The notes: generated by a model from the letters alone, not told the origin. A stretch of 64,000 bases of DNA from Chitinophaga hostae (GCF_018224885.1 NZ_JAGTXB010000029.1:1-64000); one strand, 5' to 3'; positions 33,482-42,130 are shown, counted from the first letter of the stretch. Numbers and translations: made by a program.

Positions 33482-35899
33482 TTATTCTGCTTTCAGACTG
33501 ATCACCGGGTTGGCAATAGCCGCCCTGATTGCACGGAAACTTACCGTTAGCATCGTAATTACTACCGCAATGATGGCAGCCAATACAAATACCGTCCAAC
33601 TGATCTGTACGCGGTAGGCAAAGTCCTGCAGCCACCGGTTCATCATAAACCAGGCAAGCGGCGTAGCTATTACAATCGCCAACAGCACCAGTTTGAGAAA
33701 ATCTTTGGATAATAACGCCACAATACCGCTAACAGAAGCGCCCAGCACCTTGCGGATACCTATTTCCCGGGTACGCTGTTCCGCTGCATAAGTGATAAGC
33801 CCAAACACTCCCAGGGAGGCTATCAGCACAGCCAGCACGGCAAAAGAAATAAAGATGCTGCCGGTGCGCTGCTCTGCTACATATAAACGGTTAAAATCGT
33901 CATCCATAAAGGAGTATACAAACGGTTGTCCGGTCATACCATCCTGTGCTTCATACCTGCTCTTAATTTGTGCTATCAGCGCGGGCAGGTTATTGGTACG
34001 CACACGGAACACCATGTTTCGGCTGTATTCTCCCAAACGGAATATAATAGGTGGTATTGCATTCCTTAAAGAGCCGGCATTAAAATCCTTTACAATACCC
34101 AATACTTTAAGTGGCCGCATCCCGTTATTGTCGTCGTAGAGTATCTTATTTTCTATGTCACGCATCCCCAGCAAGCGGGCGGCGGTTTCATTCATCAGCA
34201 ATCCATTGGTATCGGTAGGCATCTGCGGGGAAAAATTCCTGCCGCTGACCATCTCCATACCCAGTGTGGGGATATAGTCACAATCCACATACCAGTCCTT
34301 TATGCCCGTTACCTGTCCGTTGCTCCTTGCAGCATCCTTAGAATAAATATTGGTACTGGTGGAATTCTCTGTAGGCAGGGAAGCGGTCATAGTACCTGCC
34401 TCTACGCCTGGAAGCGCCAGCACCTCGTTCTTAAAGCTTTTAGCGTGTATCCACAAAGATTGGGTATTGCCCAGCACCAGCATCTGTTCTTTATTATATC
34501 CCAGTTTTTTATTCCGTATAAAATTCAACTGGTTATTGATCACTAATGTACCCACGATCAGTAAAATAGCCGCGGTAAACTGGAATACCACCAGGCTGTT
34601 CCTCAGCCAGCTGCCTTTAAAACCGGTCGTCAGCTTACCTTTCAATACCTTCACCGGCTCAAAACCAGAAAGGAAAAATGCCGGGTAGCTTCCTGCCAGC
34701 AAACCGATAACGGTAGCCGTTACCACCAGGAAAGGAATCAGCCACACGAGGTAAGCGGCTTTCAGCGTAATATGCTTATCCGATAACTGGTTCAGGAATG
34801 GTAACAGCACCAATGCAATACCTACTGCCAGCAACAACGCGAAAAAACTGGTCAGGGTAGATTCTGTCAGGAACTGGAACATCAGCGAGGAACGTTGTGA
34901 TCCCAATACCTTCCGCACGCCTACTTCCTTAGAACGCCCGGCGGAACGGGCAGTAGAGAGATTCATAAAATTCACACAGGCAATCAGCAAAATGATAACA
35001 GCTGCTGCCATGAAAATATATACATACTGTATATTCCCGGAAGGCTCCACCTCAGCCGGCAGCGTGGAATGCAAATGAATATCAGGTAAGGCAATGGCTG
35101 TATACCTGAAACGGCCGCCACTTTTCTCAACATCTGCAATAGTGCTGCCGGTCATCTTCTTCAGCGAACTTTCCATATACTTCCTGGTCGCTGTTTTAAG
35201 ATATCCATTCAGCTGCTCCGCTGTACTCCCCGGCCGCATCAGCACATACGTGGTGTAGTTGTCGGCCATCCAGTTTGCCGCGCGGCTATCCTCGTGCTCA
35301 GACATGGCGCGGATAAAATCGAAATGCAGATGTGCCTGGTCAGGAACATCTTTTATCACTCCTGTTACCTGGTAAGAAGCTATGTTATCCGTTATCAACG
35401 TTTTGCCCAGTACGTCTACACTGTTAAAATATTTAAGCGCCATCCTTTCAGAGATAACGATGGAATGCGGATTTCTTAACGCCGTTTTAGGATCACCGGC
35501 AATCATAGGCAATGTAAATACATCAAACAAACTGGAATCTGCAAAACTGGCGTTGTGCTCTACCAGCGTAGTAGTACCTTTTTTCACCAGTATATTACCC
35601 TGGTAGGCAAAACGTACATAATTCTCTACCTGCGGAAAATCCTGCATCAGCACCGTACCCAGCTGACTGGGAGAAAACCTTTCCCGGAAAGCATTTCCAT
35701 TTACATAGAAATCAGCATCCACCCGGAACACGCGGTCTGCCTTCTTATTATAACGGTCATAACTCAATTCATCAGCCACAAATAAGGTAATCAGCAAACA
35801 GGTAGCCATGCCTATTGCCAATCCAAAAATAGTAATCGCCGAAAAGCTTTTATTTCTCCAAATGTTACGTAAGGCTATCCGGAAGTAATTTCTAAACAT
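33482..35899 (-). CDS. MacB/FtsX-like ABC transporter permease
   Basis: 805-aa inner-membrane permease. ATG 35899 (MFRNYFRIALRNIWRNKSF) is the conserved start for this Bacteroidota family; an upstream ATG at 36019 gives an unlikely extension. It has the duplicated layout: helix 1 (FSAITIFGLAIGMATCLLITL), MacB periplasmic domain, FtsX helices (IYIFMAAAVIILLIACVNFMNLSTARSAGRSKEVGVRKVLG), a second periplasmic domain, and a second FtsX block with RTREIGIRKVLGASVSGI. No ATPase gene is next to it, as is usual for these orphan permeases. Substrate unknown. Confidence 0.92.
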   Translation of the reverse strand: MFRNYFRIALRNIWRNKSFSAITIFGLAIGMATCLLITLFVADELSYDRYNKKADRVFRVDADFYVNGNAFRERFSPSQLGTVLMQDFPQVENYVRFAYQGNILVKKGTTTLVEHNASFADSSLFDVFTLPMIAGDPKTALRNPHSIVISERMALKYFNSVDVLGKTLITDNIASYQVTGVIKDVPDQAHLHFDFIRAMSEHEDSRAANWMADNYTTYVLMRPGSTAEQLNGYLKTATRKYMESSLKKMTGSTIADVEKSGGRFRYTAIALPDIHLHSTLPAEVEPSGNIQYVYIFMAAAVIILLIACVNFMNLSTARSAGRSKEVGVRKVLGSQRSSLMFQFLTESTLTSFFALLLAVGIALVLLPFLNQLSDKHITLKAAYLVWLIPFLVVTATVIGLLAGSYPAFFLSGFEPVKVLKGKLTTGFKGSWLRNSLVVFQFTAAILLIVGTLVINNQLNFIRNKKLGYNKEQMLVLGNTQSLWIHAKSFKNEVLALPGVEAGTMTASLPTENSTSTNIYSKDAARSNGQVTGIKDWYVDCDYIPTLGMEMVSGRNFSPQMPTDTNGLLMNETAARLLGMRDIENKILYDDNNGMRPLKVLGIVKDFNAGSLRNAIPPIIFRLGEYSRNMVFRVRTNNLPALIAQIKSRYEAQDGMTGQPFVYSFMDDDFNRLYVAEQRTGSIFISFAVLAVLIASLGVFGLITYAAEQRTREIGIRKVLGASVSGIVALLSKDFLKLVLLAIVIATPLAWFMMNRWLQDFAYRVQISWTVFVLAAIIAVVITMLTVSFRAIRAAIANPVISLKAE

Positions 35900-36042
35900 A
35901 ATGCAGGATATATGAGTTTGTTGTATAGACACGTGATGGTACGCGGGGTTGCTTCCAAATAAATGCCGGAATAGAAACAATATGACTATCAGCGCCTTAC
36001 AACTTTTCACGTTCAGCACGATGCCCGGTATAGCACACGGAA

Positions 36043-36058
36043 TGTCCGTTTCCGGACA
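36043..36058. promoter_or_regulatory. Inverted repeat TGTCCG-N4-CGGACA
   Basis: Perfect 6-bp inverted repeat about 145 bases upstream of the permease start and 4 bases after the stop of the DUF3052-like gene. It may be a regulator or enhancer site for the permease, or a weak terminator of the preceding gene. Confidence 0.4.
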
Positions 36059-36062
36059 ACGC

Positions 36063-36452
36063 TTATTTATTGAAAGGTCTTGCTCTCAAGGCCGTCCAGG
36101 TATCGTCAATAGATACACTGCTTACCGTATCCAATCCTACCAACCCAAACGCTGTCCATACCGTTTCCCGTTTTATATCACTTTTAATACTACCGGTCCC
36201 TTTGGGATAACAGGCCCAGAAAAGACAATCGTGTTTTCCATATGCTGCATTTGCTTTCAATAGTTTTTCCAGCTCGGCTTGTGTGGTAGCGAAGATCTGA
36301 ACAAAATCGTAGGTGCCTTTCTTTTTAGCCACCGGCTTGCTGTCGTGGGGAATATCACCGGTTAAGGCAGTATAGGCTGCCGGGGCATTTATGATTAAAG
36401 CGTTAGTGGCTTTGTGGAAGTATAGCTTTTTTAGAATGGCGTCTCCGGACAT
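36063..36452 (-). CDS. DUF3052-like protein
   Basis: 129-aa cytoplasmic protein of a widespread family annotated DUF3052: KKLYFHKATNALIINAPAAY, YDFVQIFATTQAELEKLL, LFWACYPKGTGSIKSDIKRETVW and the C-terminal VSSVSIDDTWTALRARP. Function unknown. The fold resembles a trimmed Rossmann or methyltransferase-like domain without a SAM motif. Same strand as the permease but 163 bases upstream. Confidence 0.85.
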   Translation of the reverse strand: MSGDAILKKLYFHKATNALIINAPAAYTALTGDIPHDSKPVAKKKGTYDFVQIFATTQAELEKLLKANAAYGKHDCLFWACYPKGTGSIKSDIKRETVWTAFGLVGLDTVSSVSIDDTWTALRARPFNK

Positions 36453-36614
36453 ATTGATGGATTTAAGAAGATTATTTCACATTGTTTTTTTAACCTGTTT
36501 GCGATGTTTTGTTATCAGAACGTTAAGCTCAATGTAAAGACAAATGAATAACTAATTGGGGAATTGATCAAGTTAATTTGGGCTTGCTCTAAAATAATGC
36601 GCTGAGTAAATCAA

Positions 36615-36770
36615 ATGAGAAGCAAAGTAACAACAAGGATATTGGCCAATACACCTGAGGACGTAAAAATCTTCACGAAGTTATATGCCAGGTTGGCGGT
36701 AAAAATAAGCCGCATTTTAAAGGAAAAAGGATTAAAACAAAAAGCGTCTCATGGCAGGCAAAGAAAATAA
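36615..36770 (+). pseudogene. Truncated XRE-type HTH gene fragment
   Basis: 51 codons from ATG 36615: MRSKVTTRILANTPEDVKIF and continuing TKLYARLAVKISRILKEKGL, KQKA. This is the N-terminal leader of a common Bacteroidota HTH antitoxin-like protein that normally continues with ALAEKLGKKPSEISKWLSG. Here the text after KQKA is SHGRQRK-stop, so the HTH itself is lost. No second-frame continuation restores it. It lies in AT-rich DNA between the DUF3052-like and NADAR genes, with nothing else recognised in 36453-36827. Confidence 0.75.
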
Positions 36771-36827
36771 AAATAAGAACCAAATAAGTGCAGTTAATTA
36801 ATAAGTCAAAAGCTGCTTGCTTACTTA

Positions 36828-37448
36828 TTATGCATAGATCTCATCAAGATCATGAATAAAGTAATCATCGTTATGAACCGCACTAATATTTTTATTAAAA
36901 AGCAAAAATGCCGGAATATCTAAAGGATAAATAATACTCGTTTGTGTTAATGTGCCAGATTTTATTTTTTCCCTCAGTTCCATTAAGAGGCGCCCAAGTG
37001 CGTTAGTGCCCACGAGTATATCTTTAGAACTGGGACTGGGGCTTGCACCCCACAAAGAATCTTTGGTTGAATATTCAACTATCGGTTTATTACCTGTAGT
37101 TAAAAGCAATTCGGAGAATTTACTATAATTCTGGATCAACTTGACTTCAAGACACCACCTCATTACTTTAAATTTAACTGAATTCCAATCCTGTCTGGTG
37201 TAAGCTAAATAATTTCTGCTGATGATTTTGCCATCCATGGGGCTTTTAGTCCTCAGAATTTCCTCTTGAATCTGTGGAAATAAAGGAAATCTACATGCCT
37301 GGTATAGAATTTCTGAACTTTGAATGTTGACCTCGTTCACAAATAAGATATACCCTGGCGCCATATTGGAGAGTCCGCCAAATTGACTATCGGTCTTGGC
37401 GAATGTAATTACGTCTTGGATTTTATATTCTCTTTGAGACAAATTCAT
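36828..37448 (-). CDS. NADAR-domain protein (YbiA-like)
   Basis: 206 aa. ATG 37448 (MNLSQREYKIQDVITFAK) is used; a TTG at 37463 is in frame. The NADAR fold is seen as FGGLSNMAPGYILFV, SSEILYQACRFPLFPQIQEEI, SPMDGKIISRNY, DWNSVKFKVMRWCLEVKLIQN, KPIVEYSTKDSLWGA and GTNALGRLLMELR. NADAR proteins hydrolyse N-glycosidic bonds; those paired with DarT1-type toxins remove ADP-ribose from guanine bases and act as antitoxins. It lies 20 bases after the unknown gene at 37469, on the same strand, in AT-rich DNA, so an antitoxin role is plausible but inferred. Confidence 0.88.
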   Translation of the reverse strand: MNLSQREYKIQDVITFAKTDSQFGGLSNMAPGYILFVNEVNIQSSEILYQACRFPLFPQIQEEILRTKSPMDGKIISRNYLAYTRQDWNSVKFKVMRWCLEVKLIQNYSKFSELLLTTGNKPIVEYSTKDSLWGASPSPSSKDILVGTNALGRLLMELREKIKSGTLTQTSIIYPLDIPAFLLFNKNISAVHNDDYFIHDLDEIYA

Positions 37449-37468
37449 GGTACAAAATAACAAAAAAA

Positions 37469-37900
37469 TTAATTACCTCTACTTACTGAAAATAATGGGC
37501 GCCAATCATGGCCAGGTACCTCCCACCAATATACTAGCGGGCTATTGTTAGGGATATTTCTCCATGTAAAAAAATGCGTTCCCAGCCCTAACACTTTATA
37601 GCTTGGATTAATTAAACCCAAGGGTCTAATATTTGAACGTACTTCACCCTGGATCATTCCAATAATTTCGATTCCTTTGTTTAATAAAATGTTCTCAAAT
37701 TTAATCCTATTCGTTGGGCTACTAAAAAAGGTTTCAATCGCCGGAGTGTTCACATCTCTAAAAGCATAATCCTCATACTTTGTTGCCATTAACGATCCAA
37801 AATATGTATTTACAATCGGATCCGCACCTTTTACTGGCTTTACAATATTTAGCCTTTGATTGTTAAACTTTGCGTGGTTCTGAATTTCGTAGTTCCACAA
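37469..37900 (-). CDS. Unknown protein upstream of NADAR gene, candidate toxin
   Basis: 143 aa from a TTG at 37900 (start uncertain; the frame is open back to a TGA 60 bases upstream but has no ATG). No family recognised. Visible are an N-terminal polar part (MWNYEIQNHAKFNNQRL), NTYFGSLMATKYEDYAFRDV, FSSPTNRIKFENILLNKGIE, IQGEVRSNIRPLGLINPSYK, LGLGTHFFTWRNIP and a Trp-rich end LVYWWEVPGHDWRPLF. No signal peptide or membrane segment. It is not recognisably DarT. Tight linkage to a NADAR gene suggests a modifying enzyme whose product NADAR removes. The missing ATG may mean a 5'-truncated gene or a rare start. Confidence 0.6.
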   Translation of the reverse strand: MWNYEIQNHAKFNNQRLNIVKPVKGADPIVNTYFGSLMATKYEDYAFRDVNTPAIETFFSSPTNRIKFENILLNKGIEIIGMIQGEVRSNIRPLGLINPSYKVLGLGTHFFTWRNIPNNSPLVYWWEVPGHDWRPLFSVSRGN

Positions 37901-37961
37901 CCAACTGATTTTATCACCAAGTTTAGAATTAATTGTTTTATTAATTCACTGCTTCCATCTG

Positions 37962-38672
37962 TTACAAGGCTAATCCCTTTTTTACTTTGGCTGTTGATAA
38001 ATTGGATAATGCGATCAATCCCGCGCCAGCAATGACCGCACCGCCCAAAAACGGAAAACCAGCACCAACCAGGTCTTTCATAGAAGAAGAAAACAGAAAA
38101 GGGAGACAAAAGAGCATACCGAAAACGCCCGCCGCTATGGCGGCAAATGCACCCCATCTTACAAAAACATTCATAAAGGCTATTTTTTCAATGGTTGTAT
38201 TTATTTCAGGATACAGCGACTGCTGTAATGAAGCAGTTGAATAATGGGCATATGCGTCAATCGTCCAGATGCTAATGGGTACTGCCTTCCGGCCATTACG
38301 CCAGTCTTTGATAAATATAAGCCAACAATCAGGCAACAATAACACGCCAAACAACAGGATAGCGAAACTGGCGAAAGTATAGTTGCCGTTGCCAATCATA
38401 AAAGCCTGCAGGCGGATCTCATCTTCTGGTGTCATTTTAAAACCCAACAACACATGTTTCAGGTCATGACTTTCAAAACCCGGTACCAGCCGAAGCTGAT
38501 GCTGTTCCAGGCAAACCGCAATGTCATTACCTAATGTGCCCGGCGGAAGTTGTTTAAGGTGTTTCTGCTGTTGGCGGGAACTGGTGGTATCAATGCAGCT
38601 TTCAATTATGCCGACAGAAAGGTGAAATGATTTACGGATAACAAAACGGGTAAACTGCTGAATCAGGTTCAT
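37962..38672 (-). CDS. COQ4-like domain membrane protein
   Basis: 236 aa. ATG 38672 (MNLIQQFTRFVIRKSF) is used; a TTG at 38696 is in frame. The N-terminal half has the COQ4 signature HDLKHVLLGFKMTPEDE (HDxxHx11E, a metal site) preceded by LPPGTLGNDIAVCL and followed by LQAFMIGNGNY. It then carries a membrane helix (FASFAILLFGVLLLPDCWL), a soluble stretch, and two more helices near the C-terminus (WGAFAAIAAGVFGMLFCLPFL; GGAVIAGAGLIAL). COQ4 acts in ubiquinone synthesis, but Bacteroidota use menaquinone, so the role here is open. It follows the SufR-like regulator by 39 bases and is probably its operon partner. Confidence 0.75.
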   Translation of the reverse strand: MNLIQQFTRFVIRKSFHLSVGIIESCIDTTSSRQQQKHLKQLPPGTLGNDIAVCLEQHQLRLVPGFESHDLKHVLLGFKMTPEDEIRLQAFMIGNGNYTFASFAILLFGVLLLPDCWLIFIKDWRNGRKAVPISIWTIDAYAHYSTASLQQSLYPEINTTIEKIAFMNVFVRWGAFAAIAAGVFGMLFCLPFLFSSSMKDLVGAGFPFLGGAVIAGAGLIALSNLSTAKVKKGLAL

Positions 38673-38711
38673 AAGTAAAGGATCATCTGTCCTCAAAATA
38701 TAAAATAAATA

Positions 38712-39341
38712 TCACTTCTCCGAAATGCGATATACGCAACGCCGCTGCCCTGCAGGTATATGCTCTATTCTTTCTATGCTGGCATTCTTTCCAAGCACCT
38801 CTCCAAACGTATCCTTTTCCATCTGGCAAAAATAACTGCAGCACTTAGCGGCTGCCTGGATAGGACAATGATTTTCTATCAGCAGGAAACCTTCGGCTTC
38901 TTTCCTGAATTCGGCCATATAGCCTTCCCGCTTGCGGATATCGGCCAGCAGAAGTACCCGGCTTTCCAGGTCTTTACAGTCTTTCAGCTCCTCACGGTAT
39001 TTCTTTAATGTTTCTTTGGCGGTGGCATCCAACACCTGCCCCATTGTGTCTTTCGACAATGTTTTACTCATATTGCAAAGCAGCTTCAGCGCCAGGTCCT
39101 GGTGCCTGTCCGGGAAACGCGCGTTGCCTGCTTCCGTCAAGGACCAGATCTGCTTGGGTCTTCCCCTGCCTTTGGATTCGGTGGTGGCTTCCACTAATCC
39201 CTCATTTGCCAGTTTGAGTAACTGAAAACGCGCCCCTTCCATGGTTACCTTCAATTCGTCGGCCAGCGCACACAGTGGTTGTGGCCCCCTCGTTTTTAAA
39301 ATCCATATCGCCCGCTCGTTCTCAGCAAAATTATTATTCAT
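38712..39341 (-). CDS. SufR-like (ArsR/DeoR-type HTH, iron-sulfur) regulator
   Basis: 209 aa. ATG 39341 (MNNNFAENERAIWILKTRGP) is used; a TTG at 39350 is in frame. N-terminal winged HTH: LCALADELKVTMEGARFQLLKLANEGLV and RGRPKQIWSLTEAG. The C-terminal part has a Cys cluster, HCPIQAAAKCCSYFCQMEKD plus the late Cys in GQRRCVYRI, matching the Fe-S ligands of SufR-type repressors. It has an inverted repeat directly before its ATG and divergent promoters shared with the flavin reductase gene, so it likely senses redox or iron state. Confidence 0.85.
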   Translation of the reverse strand: MNNNFAENERAIWILKTRGPQPLCALADELKVTMEGARFQLLKLANEGLVEATTESKGRGRPKQIWSLTEAGNARFPDRHQDLALKLLCNMSKTLSKDTMGQVLDATAKETLKKYREELKDCKDLESRVLLLADIRKREGYMAEFRKEAEGFLLIENHCPIQAAAKCCSYFCQMEKDTFGEVLGKNASIERIEHIPAGQRRCVYRISEK

Positions 39342-39389
39342 AATAAACAAAGTGTTTATTTGGTTTATTCAGCAAAGATACTATCTTTG
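39342..39389. promoter_or_regulatory. Divergent promoter pair and operator for SufR-like regulator and flavin reductase
   Basis: AATAAACA-AAG-TGTTTATT (39342-39360) is a perfect palindrome touching the regulator ATG. CAAAGATA-C-TATCTTTG (39373-39389) places two TATCTTTG -7 boxes back to back, one per strand. For the plus strand a TTTG at 39359-39362 gives exactly TTTG-N19-TATCTTTG, and that TTTG overlaps the palindrome. A bound repressor would block both directions. The plus transcript would have a leader of about 220 bases. Confidence 0.75.
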
Positions 39390-39615
39390 TCCCATAACTA
39401 AAACGAATAGTTGCGAATCCGCAACAAGGCCACTGCCGCGCGTATACCGTGTGCAGTATCCCTGTGCGTACCTTCAAAACTACTACTCTTTATATCATCC
39501 GGCAGGGCCCTCCGGTGATAATACATAACATATGTACACTAGTAACGAATGCTGTCAACCATTGCCGGCAAACAGCGCAGCTATGTCTGCTCCTTAACGA
39601 AAAAAAAACATCATC

Positions 39616-40185
39616 ATGAAAATAGCAATATTAATCGGAAGCATCCGCCAGGGAAGGCAGTCACAAAAGATTGCCCATTACCTGCAGGATCGCCTGCAGG
39701 CCGATGATCTTGACATCGACCTGATCGACCTGGCGGAAACACCACTCCCCATGCTGGAAGAGCGGGTAGGCAAACACCCGCAGCTGCCGCAGGTAGTACA
39801 GGAATTAAGCAACCGCCTTCATAGTGCGGACGCTGTGATCATGGTAACACCGGAATATCACGGGAGCTTTTCCGGCGTCCTGAAAAATGCCCTCGACTAT
39901 TTTTACAGCGAATTTTCGAGGAAAGTAATCGGCATTGTTACTGTGAGCGCAGGTAAATTTGGCGGCATCAATGCGGCTACACAGCTGCAACAGGTAATTC
40001 TAAGCCTGGGCGCCTTTGCGCTTCCCACCAAACTGTTGGTACCGGAAGTATACGGCGCCTTTAATGCAACACATGAGCTTACCAACGAACATACACTCAG
40101 ATCGGCACAGAAATTCATAGATGACTTCCGGTGGTTCGCCAGCGCCATCCAGGAAAAGAAACAACAGACGACAGTTAATATTTAA
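39616..40185 (+). CDS. NADPH-dependent FMN reductase
   Basis: 189-aa cytoplasmic flavodoxin-fold reductase: GSIRQGRQSQKIAHYL at the N-terminus for FMN phosphate binding, then VMVTPEYHGSFSGVLKNALDYF (written IMVTPEYHGSFSGV in this protein), typical of the NADPH-dependent FMN/azoreductase family. Such enzymes reduce quinones, chromate or azo compounds. It shares a control region with the SufR-like regulator at 39341, which fits a role in redox stress. It is followed by a 17-bp hairpin. Confidence 0.93.
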   Translation: MKIAILIGSIRQGRQSQKIAHYLQDRLQADDLDIDLIDLAETPLPMLEERVGKHPQLPQVVQELSNRLHSADAVIMVTPEYHGSFSGVLKNALDYFYSEFSRKVIGIVTVSAGKFGGINAATQLQQVILSLGAFALPTKLLVPEVYGAFNATHELTNEHTLRSAQKFIDDFRWFASAIQEKKQQTTVNI

Positions 40186-40192
40186 CGGGCAT

Positions 40193-40232
40193 ATAATACA
40201 GCGGAGAATTCGGGCATTCTTCGCTGTATTAT
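40193..40232 (+). terminator. Hairpin after the FMN reductase gene
   Basis: 17-bp stem (ATAATACAGCG... / ...CGCTGTATTAT) with one G-T pair and a 6-base loop, 8 bases after the stop. No strong T-tract follows. Confidence 0.65.
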
Positions 40233-40387
40233 TCAACAACATCCCCTCATCAATACCCCAAAATGCTGACAACTCAAAGCGAAAAAGTAGTATCTTGCCC
40301 CGTATTTTAAAATATCAGGAGGATTAATCCGTCTCCATATTGAAAATCCCGTTTTAGCTGCACACTGCAAAAAACATATCTGATAAG

Positions 40388-42130
40388 ATGAAACAAGAAG
40401 CTGGTACTAAAAAAAAGGAAGCCGGCATATTCAGTTTGCTACAACCGTACATGGGAATGGTTGTTTTGCTGATACTGTTTACGCTGTTGAGTAATGGCCT
40501 CAACCTATGGTTGCCCAAAATTATCGGAAACGGCATTGATGCTTATGGCCATGGCACTTTTCAGCTCAACCCGTTACTGATCAAATTCCTGGTGGCAGTA
40601 GTAGTCATCCTGGTGTTTACCTATTTGCAGAACATCATACAAACATATGTGTCCGAAAAGGTAGCCCGGAATCTCCGCACCCAAATATCTAACAAGATCT
40701 CCGGTCAAAGCTATGCCTGGGTTGAACAAGCCAACCCATCCCGGCTGCTCACCAACCTGATTGCTGATGTAGACTCCATCAAATTATTTGTATCGCAGGC
40801 CATCGTTTCCCTGGTATCATCCCTGTTTATCATTATTGGCGCCAGCATACTGCTGCTCACCATCAACTGGAAACTGGCGCTGGCCGTGATCGCCACCCTG
40901 CCCGTGATCGGCATCACCTTTTTCCTCGTGCTGCGGCGTGTAAGGGCCATGTTTATCAAAAGCAGGGAAGTAATGGACTGGCTCAACAAGGTCATCAACG
41001 AAAGTATTCTAGGCGCCGCACTCATACGGGTCATCAATTCCCAACAGCTGGAATATGAAAAATTCCTCGATGCAAACGGTAAAGCACGGGACTTTGGATT
41101 AGCCATCGTACGGCTTTTTGCAGGGCTGATCCCCGTCATCACCTTTTCAGCAGGCATTGCTTCCCTGTTAATTCTCGCGCTCGGCGGACATTTCGTAATT
41201 AACGATACCATGAGCCTGGGCGACTTCGCTGCATTCAACAGCTACCTCTCCCTGCTCATCTTCCCGATACTGGTCATCGGCTTTATGAGCAATATTATTG
41301 CCCAGGCCACTGCTTCCTACCAAAGGATCAGCTCCGTTATCAATATGCCGGACATCATGCCCGGTGGTACTGTTACAACTCCCGTTAGGGGAGACATCGA
41401 GTTCCGCGATGTAAGCGTTAACTACGGTCAGAAACCAGTGCTCAAAAATATCTCCTTTACCGTAAAAGCCGGATCAAAGGTTGCCGTGATCGGTCCCACC
41501 GCCGCCGGTAAAACCCAGTTGCTTTACCTGCTCACCGGTTTGATCAAACCGTCTTCCGGCACCGTACTGATAGATGGTTTGCCGGTAACCGACTATAACA
41601 TGGAATCCATCCACAGCCAGATCGGCTTTGTATTCCAGGACAGCATCATCTTCAACATGAGCATCCGCGAAAACATCGCCTTCAACGATACGGTAACGGA
41701 TCAGTCGCTGGAAAAAGCACTGAACACGGCAGAGCTGAAAGCATTTACGGAAAGTCTCCCCGAAAAACTGGATACCATTGCCTCAGAAAGAGGCAACAGT
41801 CTTTCCGGCGGACAAAAACAACGTATCATGCTGGCACGCGCACTGGCTATCAACCCAAAGCTGCTGCTGCTCGACGACTTTACCGCCCGCGTGGATACCA
41901 ATACAGAAAAGAAAATACTGGCAAACGTACAAACGGAATATCCTGATATCACACTGCTGTCGGTGACACAGAAAATTTCTTCCGTTACCCATTACGATCA
42001 GATCATCCTGCTCATGCAGGGCGAAATCATTGCCAGCGGCACACACGATGAACTGATTCACTCCAGTCCTGAGTACATCCAGATCTTTAATTCCCAACAA
42101 AGTACCAGCAACTATGAATTACAATCTTAA
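40388..42130 (+). CDS. ABC exporter half-transporter with degenerate ATPase site
   Basis: 580-aa type IV ABC exporter subunit: six membrane helices (about 20-310), then the nucleotide-binding domain. Walker A is GPTAAGKT (from residue 369), signature LSGGQKQRIMLARAL is intact, but Walker B ends LLLLDDFTARVD with Asp497 in place of the catalytic Glu, and the H-loop His is Gln (LLSVTQKISSV). These are the changes seen in the degenerate-site partner of heterodimeric exporters such as TM287/288. The gene overlaps the next one by 17 bases. Likely exports drugs, lipids or peptides. Confidence 0.93.
   Translation: MKQEAGTKKKEAGIFSLLQPYMGMVVLLILFTLLSNGLNLWLPKIIGNGIDAYGHGTFQLNPLLIKFLVAVVVILVFTYLQNIIQTYVSEKVARNLRTQISNKISGQSYAWVEQANPSRLLTNLIADVDSIKLFVSQAIVSLVSSLFIIIGASILLLTINWKLALAVIATLPVIGITFFLVLRRVRAMFIKSREVMDWLNKVINESILGAALIRVINSQQLEYEKFLDANGKARDFGLAIVRLFAGLIPVITFSAGIASLLILALGGHFVINDTMSLGDFAAFNSYLSLLIFPILVIGFMSNIIAQATASYQRISSVINMPDIMPGGTVTTPVRGDIEFRDVSVNYGQKPVLKNISFTVKAGSKVAVIGPTAAGKTQLLYLLTGLIKPSSGTVLIDGLPVTDYNMESIHSQIGFVFQDSIIFNMSIRENIAFNDTVTDQSLEKALNTAELKAFTESLPEKLDTIASERGNSLSGGQKQRIMLARALAINPKLLLLDDFTARVDTNTEKKILANVQTEYPDITLLSVTQKISSVTHYDQIILLMQGEIIASGTHDELIHSSPEYIQIFNSQQSTSNYELQS

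Noticed and set aside
35943..35958. GG-N10-GC spacing upstream of the permease, possible sigma-54 promoter
   Set aside because: The -12 half reads CCGC instead of TTGC and the -24 half is TTGGAAG; the match is too weak to call.
37849..38157. 102-codon minus-strand frame overlapping the COQ4-like gene end and the unknown gene start
   Set aside because: It is Cys/Trp/Arg-rich and out of frame with both neighbours. I considered it as the missing N-terminus of the unknown protein via a frameshift, but the joined text has no better domain sense.
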